Source of the DNA: Cutibacterium modestum
GTDB taxonomy: Bacteria > Actinomycetota > Actinomycetes > Propionibacteriales > Propionibacteriaceae
Length of the DNA: 64,000 nucleotides
NCBI RefSeq assembly: GCF_008326345.1
Contig: NZ_BJEN01000004.1
Location: 1 to 64,000 of the forward strand
Direction of reading: 5' to 3'
The position numbers and the translations under genes are program-made. Under the pieces are notes generated by a model. That model was given only the letters and a program-made list of their open reading frames with translations, was not told the origin of the DNA and made no database searches. Shown here piece by piece: positions 17,195-27,672 of the stretch. Positions within the stretch are counted from its first letter, which is position 1; every line of letters starts with the position of its first letter.

Positions 17195-20079
17195 TCACCT
17201 CACGCGCGAGGCGAAGAGCTCGGAGAGGGTCAGAGCACGCCGTCCAGTGAGGTCCGAGACTTGGCGTCGACACGAGAATCCGTCGGCCAAAATGATGGCC
17301 TGAGAACCAGCCTCCTCGATGGCTGGCAGCAGGTCATGCTGAGCAACCTTCACCGAGAAGTCATAGTGGCCCTTTTCAACACCGAAGTTCCCGGCATAGC
17401 CGCAGCATCCGCTGACGACCGTGACGGTGGCACCGGCGGCCTCGAGGAGACGCTTATCGGGGCTGAACCCGAGGATCGACGCGTGATGACAATGGGGCTG
17501 AGCGACGACGGTGTGGCCTGCTAGCGAGGGTGGGGTCCACTGCGCTGCCTCAAGCATCTCGGCGACGGTATGCATGTTTCTGGCTACCCGGTGAACGCGC
17601 GGATCATCTGGCAGGAGGCGGAGTGCGTCATCACGCCAGACGGTGGTGCAGGACGGCTCTAGCCCAACGACTGGGACGCTGGCGTCGGACAGGGGTGCCA
17701 GCACGTCGAGACCAGCGCGCAGCCGACGCCGAGCACCGTCAAGTTGACCGGTAGTGATCCACGTCAACCCGCAGCAGACGTTGTCGGCGAGGACCCGTGG
17801 GCGATAGCCGGCCTCGGCAAGCACCGTGACTACCGCCGAGAGATCCGATCCCTCGAGCATGTCGGAGAAGGAATCCACCCAGATCACAACATCGCCCTTG
17901 TCATGGTTGCGGCGGGTCCGGAAACCCGGTGAGGCTGAGTCGGTCCTGGTGGCAGACGAAGGCGACGTGTCCTGATCCGTCACGATCTCTTCAACCGAGG
18001 CGACCTGTGGGCTAGCTAACCTGGCCGAGGCCTGGAACCGGGGGAGGGGACGACGCTGGTCCACCCCAGCTGTCCATCTGGCAAGGCGTGCGAAGACCGG
18101 TACCGACAGCACCGCGTTGGCCAGGGATGGCACTCCTGGGACCCGAGTGAGCACCCGTTCCCAGCGGGGAAGCAACCCCATCGTCAGGTGAGAGCGGGGG
18201 CGCGGCCGGTGACGGTATTTCTCGTCAAGAACCATGCTGCGGTAGCTGGCCATGTCGATTCCGGTGGGGCAATCTCGGGCGCACCCCTTGCAGGCCATAC
18301 ACAGATCCAGCGCCCGTTCCACCTCGGGAGAGTCCCAGCCGTTAATGAGAGTGCCGTTGACCATTTCCTTGAGCACGCTGGCCCGACCTCGCGTGGAATC
18401 GACCTCAAGCCCGGACGCTTGGTAGGAAGGACACATCACCCCGCCAGGGGCGGTACGGGCGATGCACTTTCCCACCCCGGTACACCGATGGACGTCGGCG
18501 GCGAACTCGGGGTGCGACATGGCGATCGGGGAAAGAGCCGATTCGTGGGTCCTAATATCGGCCTCTACCGGTGCCGGATCCACCAGAATGCCCGGGTTAA
18601 ACAGGTTGTCCGGGTCGAGGATGGCCTTGACCTTGGAGAACAGGCCGAGAGCGTCGGGGGAGTACATCGAATCCAGCAAGGCAGACCGAGCCCGGCCGTC
18701 GCCGTGTTCCCCAGAGACCGAACCCCCATGCCGGGCCACTAGCTGAGCCGCCTCCGTAACGAAGGAGCGATAGCGCTGTGGCCCATCGGGCTGATCTAGC
18801 GGGAAATCGATGCGACAATGCAGGCATCCTTCCCCGAAGTGTCCGTAGGGCAGACCGTGTAGGCCATGATCGTCAAGCAAAGCCTCGAAGTCGCGGAGAT
18901 AGGTGCCGAGATCGCGGGCCGGAACGGCCGAATCCTCCCACCCTGCCCAGGCTGGCTTATCAAGGCTGACCCCGGCTAGACCTGCACCATCTGCGCGGAT
19001 TCTCCATAGCGCCGCAGCCTGGCTGGGATCGGAGACCACCCATCCAGGCACCCGCTGGCGGCAACCATCTCTTGGGCCCGCGAGACCACCTCGGTCTCCT
19101 TATCGCCGCGCAGCTCCAAGAACATCCAACCGTCACCCCGGGGAAGGCCGGGAACCGGTCGCCCTGCCCGCGACACCACGTCAACGATCCGGCGACCAAA
19201 CCCTTCGCATGCGACCGGCGAGAACGGCAAGAGGGCAGTCACGGCGTCAGCGGCTTCAGGCATGGACGGGTATCCCAGCGCGACGGTCAACCCGTAGGGA
19301 GCCTCGCGAACCAGCTGCACGGTGGCCCGCGTCACAATGCCCAATGTGGCCTCAGTGCCGGCAACGAAGGCGGGGAAGTTGCGGCCATGTTCCGGCAGCA
19401 GCCATTCCATAGAGTACCCGGAAACCTGACGGGAAAAAGCCGCAAACTCGGTCCGGATCGTCGCGAGATTAGCGTCTGCTAGATCCACCAGGCGTTGGGC
19501 GAAAGGCACAGTGAGGTCTCCACGGCGCAGGGTCGTTACATGGCCGTCAGCGGTGAGGAGGTCGAGATCAACGATGTTGTCCCCAGTGCGGCCATACCCC
19601 AGCGCACGCGGCCCACAAGCATTATTGCCAATCATCCCACCGATGGTGCAGCGGGTTGATGTGGAGGGGTCCGGGCCAAAGCGTAACTGGTGCCGGGCCC
19701 CCGTCTGCTGCAACCAGTCCTGGACGACACCAGGCTCGACGACGGCGGTGCGGGCTTGAGGATCGAGGGAGAGTATGCGGTTGAGATAGGCCGAAGTGTC
19801 GATAATCAGCCCGGTTCCCACCGCGTTGCCAGCGCAGGTCGTACCGGCTCCTCGGGTGGTGATGGGCAGGCCTACCTGACGTGCCGCCGTCACAAGGACA
19901 GACAGCTCGTCAGTGCTACGGGGACGGGCGACAGCGGTAGGGACGACGCGGTAGATCGAGGCGTCGGAAGAATAGAGAGCGCGCGCTAGCCGGGAGTCGT
20001 CGAGGATTTCCACGGCCGAGGTATCGAGACCTCTGAGAGCCGATCGGAAGTCCTGGAGAATGTCCGTGGTGGCCGTCAT
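17195..20079 (-). pseudogene. FAD-linked/Fe-S D-lactate (glycolate-type) dehydrogenase, frameshifted
   Basis: A roughly 960-residue respiratory dehydrogenase read in two frames. The first segment (20079 to about 19045) carries the FAD-binding PCMH domain, with TTRGAGTTCAGNAVG and IGGMIGNNACG. A single-base loss near 19040-19050, where the protein should read through CLD-WVVSD, moves it to another frame. The second segment continues the FAD-oxidase C-terminal domain (GEHGDGRAR), two 4Fe-4S clusters (CTGVGKC...CP and CMACKGCARDCP) and cysteine-rich CCG motifs ending in CCGYAGNFG. The domain order matches Dld/GlcDF-type quinone-linked oxidases of lactate or other 2-hydroxy acids. It follows a MarR gene with a four-base gap. 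A sequencing error or a real lesion both fit. Confidence 0.85.
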
Positions 20080-20083
20080 GACT

Positions 20084-20623
20084 TCAGTCTGGCACGCAGA
20101 GCACCGCTCTCATGGCCCGTCCCATGGCTGCGAAATCCTTGGGGTCGACCGGGTCGACGAAAATGTGGCGAACTGCACGGGCATGGTCGGGGGCGGCCTG
20201 ACGCAGCAAGTCCATCCCGGCAGGGCTCAACCGGGCCACCACCCCGCGACGATCCCGGGCATCGGGTTCTCGCGTGACGAGTCCGCGACCCTCCAGTCGC
20301 TCAACAGCATGGGTAAGTCGAGACCTCGACTGATGCACCTCGGTGGCAAGCACAGACATCCGCACTGCGTAGCCGTCAGCTTCCGAGAGGCTGGCCAGGA
20401 TCTCGTATTCGCACAGCTCTAGGCCGTGGAGATGTAGATTCTCTGAGAGGTACGAGGTGATACGCGCGGACCCGAGAAGCCAAGCTTTCCAGACGCGCTG
20501 TTGCTCGATGCTCAACCAGGGATTAGCAGCCGACCTCCCCATCTGAGGCTCGGCATCATCAAATGCCTCGTTGTCACCCTCATGAATGCTGCGCCTAGAG
20601 CCGCCCTGTGACATGATCATCAT
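20084..20623 (-). CDS. MarR-family transcriptional regulator
   Basis: About 179 residues. The winged helix spans LCEYEILASLSEADGYAVRMSVLATEV, then QSRSRLTHAVERLEGRGLVTREPDARDRRGV, the classical MarR wing, and a helical dimerisation end. The start is unsure: ATGs at 20623 and 20614 both precede an acidic leader, and a longer reading starts at 20731. It is immediately upstream of the broken FAD dehydrogenase and divergent from the acyl-CoA synthetase, and may control either. Confidence 0.88.
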   Translation of the reverse strand: MMIMSQGGSRRSIHEGDNEAFDDAEPQMGRSAANPWLSIEQQRVWKAWLLGSARITSYLSENLHLHGLELCEYEILASLSEADGYAVRMSVLATEVHQSRSRLTHAVERLEGRGLVTREPDARDRRGVVARLSPAGMDLLRQAAPDHARAVRHIFVDPVDPKDFAAMGRAMRAVLCVPD

Positions 20624-20757
20624 CGTACTCGTGGCGCTTTCCGCCCCACTCCTGTCGACAACCGCCCATAGCTGATACCGGGAGTTGTGGGGACTGGCCA
20701 ATGAAACATGCAATAGCGTGGCAGAAGTCATTTTTTGACTGAGGAGAGGGTGAATTC

Positions 20758-22665
20758 ATGAGCCGTATCAGTGACGAGGAGTCTCTTGCTGTGCAGAGGA
20801 AGCTCCTCGCGGCTTCGGCAAAGAACTTTGCGGCGATGCTTGATCGTCAGGCAGATGCTCATCCCAACTGCATTGCATTCTTGACGCCCTCAGGCCCCGA
20901 CGACGGGCCCAATACCTGGCTTCCGATGACCTTCGCTGAGTTTCGTCGCCAGGCCCACGAGGTTGCTGCCGGGCTGATGGAACTAGGTCTTCCCCGTGAG
21001 GGGCGCGTCGCCCTGCTCTCTGGGACTCGTACCGAGTGGATCATTGCCGATATGGCCATTTCCTGCGCAGGCGGCGCAACCACGACGATCTACCCGAATT
21101 CGGGGCCAGAAGAAGCCAGCTTCATCCTGGTCGACTCAGACTCGTCCATCCTGTTCGTCGACTCGACGGCTCAGGTTGCCAAGATTCAGGGGCGCCCCGA
21201 CGTTGACGCGGTCGTGCGTCACATCATTAGCTTTGTCGACGACTCTGAGGAGACCGGGGTCAGCGATGACCGCCTCACCACTATGGCTAACGTCATCGCT
21301 CACGGGCGGCGTCGTCTGGCTGTTGAGCCAGATCTTGTGCGTCGCATGATCGACTCGATCGAGCCCGAGGACCTATGCACCCTGATCTACACCTCAGGCA
21401 CTACTGGCACCCCCAAGGGAGTTGAACTGGCTCACCGCGCCTGGACCTATATGGGGCAGGCGTGGAAGAGCCTCGATGTGTTCCGAGGCGGGGATGTTCA
21501 TTTGTTGTGGTTGCCGCTTTCCCACGCTTTTGGTAAATGCCTTATCGCAATTTGCGTGGAGATTGGCATCACTCAGGCCGTCGAGCCGCGCATTCCGAGA
21601 TTGGCCCGTAGCCTTGGCGAGGTTAAACCCCGGGTCATGTGTGGTGTGCCCCGTATTTTTGAGAAAATCCGTGCTGGGGTGATGACGGCCTACCCGCAGG
21701 GACGTTTGGCGAGCCGAGTCTCGAGGTGGGCCTTTGCTGCTGGCCGGGACGCACAGCGGTACCGTCGTACCAGTGACCGATTGCCGGTCACCTTGGCCGC
21801 CAGGCTGAAGATTGCTGATGCGCTGGTGTTCTCCACCTTGCGCCGCAAACTCGGCGAAATCGAGTTCATGATTTGTGGTGGTGCTAAACTCTCTGAGCAG
21901 GTGCAGCAGTGGTTTTTCTCGGCTGGGATTCCCATTGTTGAGGGGTATGGGGCTACCGAGATCGGAGCGGTTTCTTTCTTCAGTGGCTCTAACGCTATTC
22001 GTTCGGGAACTGTGGGGCCGGTCGCGCCGGGATGTCTGGCGCGCATCGCAGAGGATGGTGAGGTTTTGGTTGCTGGGCCGATCGTGGCACGTGGCTACCA
22101 CAACCTACCCGAGAAGACCGTCGAGGCATTCACAGATGGCTGGTTCCACACCGGCGACATTGGTGAATTCGATGAAGAAAACTATTTGCGTATCACGGAT
22201 CGTAAACGGGACCTTTTTAAGACCTCTGGTGGCAAATACGTCGCCCCGCAGAAGGTCGAGGCCACTCTCATGGCCAACTGCCCGTACCTGTCTAACGCTG
22301 TCGTGCTGGGCGAGGGGCACAAATACGCCGTTGCCCTCCTCGCCCTCGATAAAGACGCGCTCATGACTTGGGGCAAGAGACACGGCAGGCCTGATGCCAA
22401 CTATGCCGAGCTCTCCGCAGACCCTCGTGTGCGTCGAAGTATTCAGGTGTACGTCGATCGGGCGAATTCGCGACTTGAACGGTGGGAGACCGTCAAGAAA
22501 TTCGCCATTCTTGACCACGACCTGACAGAGGATGCTCACTCGATGACGACCAGCCTCAAAGTGCGTCGTGGGGTGGTGGCTGAAAAATACTCCTACCTCC
22601 TTGACGAGATGTTCGCTGACGAAAACGATCAACCAGGCGCAGCACAGGGAAGCGACGCGTCATGA
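20758..22665 (+). CDS. Long-chain fatty acid--CoA ligase (AMP-binding)
   Basis: 635-residue ANL-superfamily enzyme that activates fatty acids to acyl-CoA through an acyl-adenylate. The P-loop YTSGTTGTPKG lies near residues 211-221. The A5 motif is EGYGATE, the A7 motif is GWFHTGDIGEFDEENY and the A8 hinge is ITDRKRDLFKTSGGKYV. Its length matches FadD15-type long-chain ligases. The downstream thioesterase gene overlaps the stop by four bases, so the two are translationally coupled and may set acyl-CoA levels together. Confidence 0.92.
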   Translation: MSRISDEESLAVQRKLLAASAKNFAAMLDRQADAHPNCIAFLTPSGPDDGPNTWLPMTFAEFRRQAHEVAAGLMELGLPREGRVALLSGTRTEWIIADMAISCAGGATTTIYPNSGPEEASFILVDSDSSILFVDSTAQVAKIQGRPDVDAVVRHIISFVDDSEETGVSDDRLTTMANVIAHGRRRLAVEPDLVRRMIDSIEPEDLCTLIYTSGTTGTPKGVELAHRAWTYMGQAWKSLDVFRGGDVHLLWLPLSHAFGKCLIAICVEIGITQAVEPRIPRLARSLGEVKPRVMCGVPRIFEKIRAGVMTAYPQGRLASRVSRWAFAAGRDAQRYRRTSDRLPVTLAARLKIADALVFSTLRRKLGEIEFMICGGAKLSEQVQQWFFSAGIPIVEGYGATEIGAVSFFSGSNAIRSGTVGPVAPGCLARIAEDGEVLVAGPIVARGYHNLPEKTVEAFTDGWFHTGDIGEFDEENYLRITDRKRDLFKTSGGKYVAPQKVEATLMANCPYLSNAVVLGEGHKYAVALLALDKDALMTWGKRHGRPDANYAELSADPRVRRSIQVYVDRANSRLERWETVKKFAILDHDLTEDAHSMTTSLKVRRGVVAEKYSYLLDEMFADENDQPGAAQGSDAS

Positions 22666-23507
22666 CCGGAGCTGTCGTCGTCGATATTCCACTGCGCTGG
22701 TCCGATATGGACGCGCAGGAGCACGTCAATAACGTTCGTATTAGCGAGCTTGTGCAGGAGTCACGCAATCAAGCGTTCTACACCAACGGCGCTCAGGAGA
22801 TGCTTGAAACCGGAATTGTCGTCGTCAGTCAAGACGTGGAATTTTTCGCTCCCTTCGTGGTTGATGGTAGCCCGTTACGCGTAGCTGTGGGGTGCTCCCA
22901 GCTCGGCGCAGCCCGGACCGTCCTCAACTATCGCGCCTGGCACCACGACGTTGAGGTCGCTCGTGCGCGGGGAATCATCTGCCCCTTCGATTTCGAGACC
23001 GGTCGTCCCCGACCCCTCACCGATGGTGAGCGTGGCGCGTTCGAATCCATGAAAGTCGAGTCACAGCAGTGGAAGCCCATCACAGTGGTGGACGTGTCCG
23101 AGACAGGCGACATTGTCGAGGTACCAATCCGCTGGTCCGATGTCGACCGTCAAGGCCACGTCAATAACGTGAGTCTGGCCGGGTACCTGCAAGAAGCGAG
23201 AATCCTGGCGACGACGTCGTGGTCGCCAGGAATGGGACGAGCTGGTGACCATCTATGGGTCGTTGTGCGTCAAGATATCCGGTTCCGTCGCCAAGTTCTA
23301 CCGGCCCAGCGGTCATGCCGAGTTCATACCGCCCTGACACGGCTCGGAACGTCGTCAATAACGTTGGCCGGATCGATCGCCACCCAAGAAGGATCAGCCC
23401 TCGACGCCGCCACCGTGCTGGTCTGTGTAGACCCGGAGACGGGTACCTCAGTGCCCATCGACGACCAAACAAGGCAGGCCTTGTCAACCCACCTCGTCAC
23501 CGTGTGA
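22662..23507 (+). CDS. Double-hotdog acyl-CoA thioesterase
   Basis: 281-residue protein made of two tandem hotdog domains. Each begins with the same active-site motif: PLRWSDMDAQEHVNN near residue 10 and PIRWSDVDRQGHVNN near residue 150. In 4-hydroxybenzoyl-CoA-thioesterase-like enzymes the Asp of this motif is catalytic. The duplication produces an intramolecular dimer. It is coupled to the acyl-CoA ligase upstream. The GH13 gene on the other strand ends only seven bases beyond its stop. Confidence 0.9.
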   Translation: MTGAVVVDIPLRWSDMDAQEHVNNVRISELVQESRNQAFYTNGAQEMLETGIVVVSQDVEFFAPFVVDGSPLRVAVGCSQLGAARTVLNYRAWHHDVEVARARGIICPFDFETGRPRPLTDGERGAFESMKVESQQWKPITVVDVSETGDIVEVPIRWSDVDRQGHVNNVSLAGYLQEARILATTSWSPGMGRAGDHLWVVVRQDIRFRRQVLPAQRSCRVHTALTRLGTSSITLAGSIATQEGSALDAATVLVCVDPETGTSVPIDDQTRQALSTHLVTV

Positions 23508-23514
23508 TCGACGT

Positions 23515-25188
23515 TCAGACTCGCAACCAGACGGCCTGGTCGCGCCCGACCGATACCGTCTTGCCTTGGATCTCCAGCGGAATCGACGATGCCATGACCG
23601 CGTCAGCGTCCACTGTCACCATTTTGGTGCCGAAGTTGACGATGCACCGGAAGCCTGGCTCGCGGGAAAAGTCGAGAACCTCGTCGCTGGACTCGTTCCA
23701 CGTCATCGTTCCCGCACCCAATGCCGGGTTGACATGGCGCTCGACGAGCAGGGTGCGATAGAGGACAAAGAAGGACGACGCATCCTGCTGTTCAGATTCG
23801 ACGGTCCACTCGGCCCAATTGCTCGGCATGGGGAGCCAGGTGTTCGCGGATGTTGACCACCCATAGGGGGCGTCGGTGCCGCTCCACGGCATGGGAACGC
23901 GACACCCGTCACGACCGCGATCTGTGTGTCCAGAGCGTTCCCAGGTGGGGTCTTGAAGGGTTTCTTCGGGAAGATCCTCAACCTCCGGCAGGCCAAGCTC
24001 CTCGCCTTGGTAGACATATGCGCCCCCAGGTAGGGCCAGCTCCAGCATAACGGCTGCCCGGGCTCGACGCCGTCCCAACGTCACATCGGTAGGGGTGCCA
24101 TGGAACTGGGCGTGCGGAGCCGACTGATCGGAGAAATCCAGCCCGGAAATCTCCTTGCCGTAACGGGACACTGGGCGGAAGCTGTCGTGGTTACCAAGCA
24201 CCCAGGTGGCACTAGCACCCACTGACTCGTGAGCTGCTAGCGAGTCGGTGATTGTGGTGCGAAGCGAGCTGGCTTTCCACGCCGAGATAAGGAACTCGAA
24301 GTTAAAGGACGTGTGCAGCCGGTCTGGCTCGAGGTATCGGACCAGACGGTCATGGGGGAGGTAGGCCTCGGCAACGAACATTCGGGGGCCCTCGGGAGTA
24401 TCGGCGTATTCGTCGGCGATAGCGCGCCAACGTCGCTGAATGGGCGCAAGCCCGGGCTGATCCCACATCGGGCTATCTCCGACGAGCTCACCGAATTTTT
24501 GGCCGTCGGGGAGGTCCGGCAGACCAGATTCCTTGACCATCGAGTTGGCAACATCGATGCGGAAACCATCGACTCCGCGGTCGAACCAGAACCTCAGCAC
24601 CCGGTCGAACTCCTCGAGGACGTCGGAGTTCTCCCAGTTCCAGTCGGGCTGGGAGGCGTCGAAAAAGTGCAGGTACCACTGACTGGGGGTGCCGTCAGGC
24701 TCGGTAATGCGCTCCCAGGCGCAGCCGCCAAACACTGAAGGCCAGTTGTTTGGGGGAAGCTCGCCGTTCTCGCCACGGCCATCACGGAAGATGTAGTGGT
24801 CGCGTTCCGGGGAGCCAGGAGCTGCGGCCAACGCCTCCTTGAACCATGGATGCTCCTGGGAGGAGTGGTTTGGGACGAGGTCAATGATGACCCGCAGACC
24901 CAATTCGTGCGCCCGTGCTACGAGGGCGTCAGCATCGGCAAGGGTGCCAAAGTCCGGGTGGATGTCACAGTAGTCGCTGACGTCATATCCGCCGTCAACC
25001 ATAGGGGAGGGATACCACGGTGAGATCCACAGGGCATCGACACCCAAGGTGACGAGGTAGCCGAGGTGGTTGATGATGCCAGGCACGTCGCCGATGCCGT
25101 CTCCGTTCGAGTCGGCGAAGCTACGTGGGTAGACCTGGTAGACGACGGCGGACTTCCACCAGTCGTTGGTCGTGGGGGAGGTGGTCAT
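23515..25188 (-). CDS. GH13 alpha-glucosidase (oligo-1,6-glucosidase type)
   Basis: 557-residue cytoplasmic alpha-amylase-family enzyme. The N-terminus WWKSAVVYQVYPRSF is typical of GH13 alpha-glucosidases. Conserved regions are DLVPNHSS (I), GFRIDVAN with the nucleophile near Asp 212 (II), FVAEAY (III) and WVLGNHD (IV). No signal peptide is present. Maltose, isomaltose or trehalose-type substrates are possible. The start at 25188 is chosen because an upstream reading to 25503 has no homology. Confidence 0.9.
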   Translation of the reverse strand: MTTSPTTNDWWKSAVVYQVYPRSFADSNGDGIGDVPGIINHLGYLVTLGVDALWISPWYPSPMVDGGYDVSDYCDIHPDFGTLADADALVARAHELGLRVIIDLVPNHSSQEHPWFKEALAAAPGSPERDHYIFRDGRGENGELPPNNWPSVFGGCAWERITEPDGTPSQWYLHFFDASQPDWNWENSDVLEEFDRVLRFWFDRGVDGFRIDVANSMVKESGLPDLPDGQKFGELVGDSPMWDQPGLAPIQRRWRAIADEYADTPEGPRMFVAEAYLPHDRLVRYLEPDRLHTSFNFEFLISAWKASSLRTTITDSLAAHESVGASATWVLGNHDSFRPVSRYGKEISGLDFSDQSAPHAQFHGTPTDVTLGRRRARAAVMLELALPGGAYVYQGEELGLPEVEDLPEETLQDPTWERSGHTDRGRDGCRVPMPWSGTDAPYGWSTSANTWLPMPSNWAEWTVESEQQDASSFFVLYRTLLVERHVNPALGAGTMTWNESSDEVLDFSREPGFRCIVNFGTKMVTVDADAVMASSIPLEIQGKTVSVGRDQAVWLRV

Positions 25189-25261
25189 GGGGTCCTCATG
25201 GGGTTGTTGTGGGGCAGGGACGAGGTGGCGGTCACGAATGGCTGCCACTGTGAAAGCAAGA

Positions 25262-26710
25262 TCAGTCGGCGCGGACTTCGCGACCGTCGCCTGACCAGTT
25301 AACGTGCCAGGAACCTTCATCGTCGATCCGACGGTACGTGTGGGCACCGAAGAGGTCACGCAGGCCCTGGGTAAGTGCAGCGTTAAGACGAGGGGCTCGA
25401 ACTTGGTCGTAGTAGCCCAAGGCTGAGGAGAACCCCGGAACTGGAACGCCGGCCTCGACAGCGCGGGCGACGACCCGGCGCCACGCTTGCTGGCAGCGTG
25501 CAAGCTCGGCCCTCACGGACGGGGCCTCAAGGAGGGTAGTGAGGTCACCGGCGGCGTACTCGTCCTTGATCCGTTGGAGGAGACGTGCGCGAATAATGCA
25601 GCCGTTACGCCAGATTGACGCGACTTGGCCCATATCGATCTCCCAGTGGTACTCGGCGGCCGCGGTACGAATCTCATCGAGACCTTGCGCGTAGGCCACC
25701 ACCTTCGCCGACCATAAGGCATCACGGACGTCGTCGATGAAGGCCTGCCGGTCCGCAACAGTGATGGTGTGCTCAGGCCCCTCAAGGGCTTGCTGGCCGA
25801 CTTTGCGTAGCAGCACGGCGCTGGAGACGGACCGGGCGAAGACGGCCTCGCTGATAGTGGAAACGTCCCCCCCAAGCTCAAGAGCAGTCTGGACGGTCCA
25901 GGTGCCCGTTCCCTTCATTCCAGCCTCGTCACGTATGACGTCGAGGAGGTCTGTAGCGGGGTCGCGAGGATCCCTAGCACGCAGCACTTGGGAAGTGATT
26001 TCGACGAGGTAGGAATTGAGGTCGCCATGGTTCCACGATTCAAAGACATCGGCGGCCTCGGCATTCGTCAGACTGGCGGCACGCAGTAGAGCGTGAGCCT
26101 CGCCAATAAATTGCATATCGGCGTACTCGATGCCGTTGTGGACCATCTTGACGAAATGTCCGGCGCCGTCAGTACCCATCCATGCGCAGCAAGGCTCGCC
26201 GTCGACCTGGGCGGAAATCTTCTCCAAGACCGGTCCGATGGCGTCGTAAGACTCCTTGGACCCGCCGGGCATGATTGACGGACCCTCAAGGGCACCGACC
26301 TCACCGCCGGAGATGCCGGTGCCGACATAATGGATGCCGGTGGGGCGAATGGCCGCCTCACGGCGGCGGGTATCACCAAAGTAAGCGTTACCACCATCGA
26401 CGAGGACGTCACCAGGCTGGAGGAGAGGGGTGATCTTTTCAATGACAGCATCAGTGCCGCGGCCCGCTTTGACCATCATGACGATGCGGCGCGGGCGTTC
26501 GAGACTGGCTACAAAGTCGGCCAGGTCGTGGAAAGGCAAAAATATTCCTTCGCTGCCATGCTCGGCTATCACCTCATCGGTACGTGACGAAGTGCGATTG
26601 TAGATGGCGACGCGGAAACCTTTATGGGCCATATTGCGGGCCAAGTTAGAGCCCATGACAGCCATTCCAATGACGCCGATCTCGGCGGTCTGCAGCGCAG
26701 TGTCACTCAT
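25262..26710 (-). CDS. gnd: 6-phosphogluconate dehydrogenase, decarboxylating
   Basis: 482-residue enzyme of the oxidative pentose phosphate pathway, producing ribulose 5-phosphate, CO2 and NADPH. The Rossmann motif is GMAVMGSNLARN. Other family motifs are DGGNAYFGDT, GTGISGGEVGALEGPSIMPGG (substrate loop) and the catalytic KMVHNGIEYADMQ. The length equals that of the long-form family. ATG at 26710 gives MSDTALQTAEIGVIG. It is followed after 73 bases by the GH13 glucosidase on the same strand. Confidence 0.96.
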   Translation of the reverse strand: MSDTALQTAEIGVIGMAVMGSNLARNMAHKGFRVAIYNRTSSRTDEVIAEHGSEGIFLPFHDLADFVASLERPRRIVMMVKAGRGTDAVIEKITPLLQPGDVLVDGGNAYFGDTRRREAAIRPTGIHYVGTGISGGEVGALEGPSIMPGGSKESYDAIGPVLEKISAQVDGEPCCAWMGTDGAGHFVKMVHNGIEYADMQFIGEAHALLRAASLTNAEAADVFESWNHGDLNSYLVEITSQVLRARDPRDPATDLLDVIRDEAGMKGTGTWTVQTALELGGDVSTISEAVFARSVSSAVLLRKVGQQALEGPEHTITVADRQAFIDDVRDALWSAKVVAYAQGLDEIRTAAAEYHWEIDMGQVASIWRNGCIIRARLLQRIKDEYAAGDLTTLLEAPSVRAELARCQQAWRRVVARAVEAGVPVPGFSSALGYYDQVRAPRLNAALTQGLRDLFGAHTYRRIDDEGSWHVNWSGDGREVRAD

Positions 26711-27002
26711 GCGATTCCTCCCGGGGACTGGGGGCATATGCGATCCTGGTTGTCACGTCAGCGGCGGTGGCAACAAAGGGATATCTCAACCAGTCTAGTG
26801 CTGGCCACAGGCACCTCACCTCCACCAGCGTTTGTGTGACCGTCGGTCTCGCGGTGACTGTTGCTGCTTCACTGACCCAGCGCCGCCAATGCCGCACCTC
26901 AGCCGAACACTGGAGTTAGCTCCCAAACCGGCTGCAAAGCTAACACCGTCATCCTTGCCCCTCCTTCGGTAGGACCGGCCTCCTCTATCCCGATGAACTT
27001 CC

Positions 27003-27308
27003 TCAAGGACCAGGAACCACTCGCGTTGCCGCCAGGATCAACTTGCTCAGAGGCGAGACGTTGATATTCGCACCTTTCCCTACAATTCGTTTTGGGTGAC
27101 TGGGATATTGACTTACGCCGAGTAGAGCCAACATGACATTGTTAGGGACGTCAATATCATCAAGAAAAGTGACAATAAGTGTCCTGCGACCCGATTCCAT
27201 TTCTACAGCTGGTCGGAGGGTGTCGATGTTCTTAGCCACGTGACCTAGGACATTTCCCAGAGCAGAGGGCCCATTCCCGCCGAAAATTTGTGGATCCGCT
27301 GCCTTCAT
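27003..27308 (-). CDS. Small hypothetical protein
   Basis: Possible 101-residue protein of no recognised family. The ATG at 27308 has GGAAGG eight bases upstream, the main support for a real gene. There are no membrane segments. The sequence is of mixed composition (for example RTLIVTFLDDIDVPNNVML) and could also be a remnant of a larger gene. The flanking stretch 26711-27002 holds nothing I can assign. Confidence 0.4.
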   Translation of the reverse strand: MKAADPQIFGGNGPSALGNVLGHVAKNIDTLRPAVEMESGRRTLIVTFLDDIDVPNNVMLALLGVSQYPSHPKRIVGKGANINVSPLSKLILAATRVVPGP

Positions 27309-27418
27309 AGCCAGCCCTTCCAAGGCTCATGCAAAGGAAGTTGCCAATTACCCGAGGACGTTGGCTGGCTCGATTCCTAGTCGATGCGCGGTATGGTCAT
27401 GGGCGTTACGCTGAGTTC

Positions 27419-27601
27419 ATGATTGATGCGCTGGTCTTCGTGCCCATGAAAACTTTGCCCGGCTGGCCCGAGGCCAACTACAGCTCCGTTCACCTGTTCA
27501 TGCTGTGCGTCGTGTGGCCGATCGCCACTGCCGTCCTCTTCACCCTCACCGGGTGGGGAGTGCATTTCGCGAAGGGGCGCAACACCAAGGATTCTGACTG
27601 A
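27419..27601 (+). CDS. Small membrane protein
   Basis: 60-residue protein starting at ATG 27419, with one strong membrane helix (FMLCVVWPIATAVLFTLTGW) and a short basic tail. It has no clear ribosome site. An in-frame start at 27329 would add 30 residues with no features. A strong inverted repeat begins 23 bases past its stop. The family is unknown. Confidence 0.5.
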   Translation: MIDALVFVPMKTLPGWPEANYSSVHLFMLCVVWPIATAVLFTLTGWGVHFAKGRNTKDSD

Positions 27602-27623
27602 TCTTCAACCAGCTGTCTGACGA

Positions 27624-27668
27624 CGATAACAGTGGCCTCGAATACACGATTCGAGGCCACTGTTATCG
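27624..27668. terminator. Bidirectional terminator with 20-bp perfect stem
   Basis: The arms at 27624-27643 and 27649-27668 are fully complementary over 20 bases with a five-base loop. It sits between the plus-strand small membrane protein and the 3' end of minus-strand pepN (27673), so it probably terminates both. Confidence 0.85.
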
Positions 27669-27672
27669 TCAC

